From: Flavobacterium sp. | GTDB lineage: Bacteria > Bacteroidota > Bacteroidia > Flavobacteriales > Flavobacteriaceae | Direction of reading: 5' to 3' | Length of the DNA stretch: 6,155 bases | Assembly: GCA_015478765.1 (NCBI GenBank) | Contig: JADMKR010000054.1 | Span: forward strand, 1 to 6,155 | Part shown: positions 5,218 through 6,155 of the stretch, piece after piece | How the letters are laid out: every line of letters starts with the position of its first letter | How positions within the stretch are numbered: position 1 is the stretch's first letter | Notes under the pieces: model-generated | Database searches by the model: none | The model's input: the letters and a program-made list of their open reading frames with translations, nothing else | What the model was told of the DNA's origin: nothing | Program-made: the position numbers and the translations under genes

Positions 5218-6155
5218 CTAATATTCTTCGTACGATTCACCTAAATTAAAAGTGAGTGAGAATCGCAGTGTGTTTTCGAGCGGGTTTTTGATCTTGGAAG
5301 CCGAGAACAGGTATGATACGTCGATTTTTACGACATTGTATTTGAATCCTGCGCCCAGCGAGAAAAATTTCCGGGCACCCTTAAGTTCGTTTTCGTTGAA
5401 ATAACCAAGCCGGAAAGCAAAAGAGTTTTGATATAAATACTCGGCACCCACAGAATAGGTAAATTCTTTCAATTCTTCGCTGAAACCGTCCGGTGCATCA
5501 CCAAATGACGAGAATATCCCGGATACCCAACTGATTCGCTGGTAATCACTGTTATTTTGAGCACGTTCTTCTGCAGTTATGTCGCCATCGCCATCAAGAT
5601 CCGGGTCTTGTGGTGTTGGTACCAAAAGCTTCGTGACTTCAGCGCTGACCGACACGGTATTGTATTCATCCAACAGGAAATCGAAACCGGCTCCCAATCG
5701 CATATTGGCAGGAAGGAAGTTAGCGCTGCTCTCATCTGCTGCTGCCGCATCGTATTTTATTTTCGGACCTAAGTTTTGGAAGTTGAAACCCGCTCTCCAA
5801 CGACCGTTGAAATCTGTATATGCAATTTCTTCTGATTGATAATAACCTGCCACGTCAAACGCAAATGAATTGGCCGCAGTTGCATCGGTATTTGCATCGG
5901 CAATACGCAAATTCGAACGTATGTATCGTCCGCCAACAGCCATCGAAAAGCGTTCGCTTAATTTCAATGAATACGAGAGATCGACCGCGAGTTCACTCGG
6001 TTTTACGATTCGCGGGATGTCGTCAAAATTTTCGCGTAATTCAATCTCACCCAGTCCGAAATAACGCAAGCTTCCCGCAAATGCCATACGTTCGTCAAAT
6101 CGATTGTAATAAGTTAATTGGCCCAGTGAAATATCATTTACCAAATCGGTTAAAT
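5218..6155 (-). CDS. porV: Type IX secretion outer membrane protein PorV (5' end beyond window)
   Basis: The frame is open to the window edge, so only the last 311 residues are seen; PorV proteins are usually about 380-400 residues, so roughly 70-90 are missing. PorV is an outer-membrane beta-barrel of the FadL type that binds cargo leaving the Sov translocon and carries it to the PorU sortase for removal of the C-terminal signal. Visible evidence is alternating amphipathic strands throughout, the conserved late segments SSFGDAPDGFSEELKEF, FRLGYFNE and GARKFFSLGAGFKY, and the typical end NPLENTLRFSLTFNLGES. A TTG at 6144 is not the start: coding continues upstream of it. An unusual acidic loop with an EF-hand-like motif sits at window residues 185-196. 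Synteny porV-cdd-pdhA-pdhC supports the call. Confidence 0.93.
   Translation of the reverse strand, partial: LTDLVNDISLGQLTYYNRFDERMAFAGSLRYFGLGEIELRENFDDIPRIVKPSELAVDLSYSLKLSERFSMAVGGRYIRSNLRIADANTDATAANSFAFDVAGYYQSEEIAYTDFNGRWRAGFNFQNLGPKIKYDAAAADESSANFLPANMRLGAGFDFLLDEYNTVSVSAEVTKLLVPTPQDPDLDGDGDITAEERAQNNSDYQRISWVSGIFSSFGDAPDGFSEELKEFTYSVGAEYLYQNSFAFRLGYFNENELKGARKFFSLGAGFKYNVVKIDVSYLFSASKIKNPLENTLRFSLTFNLGESYEEY
5566..5601 (-). other. EF-hand-like calcium-binding loop within PorV
   Basis: The twelve codons spell DLDGDGDITAEE, matching the DxDxDGxIxxxE calcium loop at every key position (Asp 1, 3, 5; Gly 6; Ile 8; Glu 12). It lies in the segment between the strand ending TKLLVPTPQ and the conserved SSFGDAP stretch, probably a loop exposed at the cell surface. 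No flanking EF-hand helices are obvious, so it resembles the isolated loops of dockerin or thrombospondin type-3 repeats. Calcium binding is inferred, not shown. Confidence 0.6.

Noticed and set aside
6142..6144. TTG at 6144 as start of porV
   Set aside because: The frame stays open to the window edge (further codons for D, T, L) and the protein would lack about 80 residues of the PorV N-terminus, including the signal peptide.

Overview
The window reads as chromosomal DNA of a member of the Bacteroidota, probably Flavobacteriia-like. Four things point there: a PorV protein of the type IX secretion system, the gene order porV-cdd-pdhA-pdhC, a clear Bacteroidota-type promoter (TTTA-N19-TATTTTTG, close to the TTTG/TAnnTTTG consensus) in front of pdhA, and the absence of strong Shine-Dalgarno sequences before the starts. 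The family-level placement is inference.

Left part, plus strand. A strong 13-bp intrinsic terminator (9-39) closes an unseen upstream unit. A gap without a gene follows (about 40-242); it holds a GC-richer, foldable patch near 65-150 that may be a dispersed intergenic element, and a TATATTTG -7-like box at 217-224. Next come a small gene for a secreted 88-residue protein of unknown function (243-509), a hairpin/T-tract that ends exactly at the next start codon, and a 405-residue GT-B fold glycosyltransferase (562-1779).

Right part, minus strand, read from right to left. porV (5' end outside the window) ends in a strong terminator (5161-5195). cdd (cytidine deaminase) follows. After a 117-bp gap carrying the promoter come pdhA (pyruvate dehydrogenase E1 alpha) and, 6 bp further, pdhC (E2 dihydrolipoyl acetyltransferase with two nearly identical lipoyl domains). 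pdhC and the glycosyltransferase converge on a shared hairpin at 1781-1810.

Functionally, pdhA and pdhC form a two-gene unit for the pyruvate-to-acetyl-CoA complex. E1 beta and E3 are not in the window and must be encoded elsewhere. PorV serves outer-membrane protein secretion and cdd serves pyrimidine salvage; their adjacency is conserved synteny rather than an evident pathway. I see no mobile element, CRISPR array, tRNA or rRNA. Nothing here is clearly a new multi-gene system. The points most worth a second look are an EF-hand-like calcium loop inside PorV, the almost identical lipoyl domain pair, two hairpin terminators placed directly in front of same-strand genes, and the GC-rich intergenic patch.
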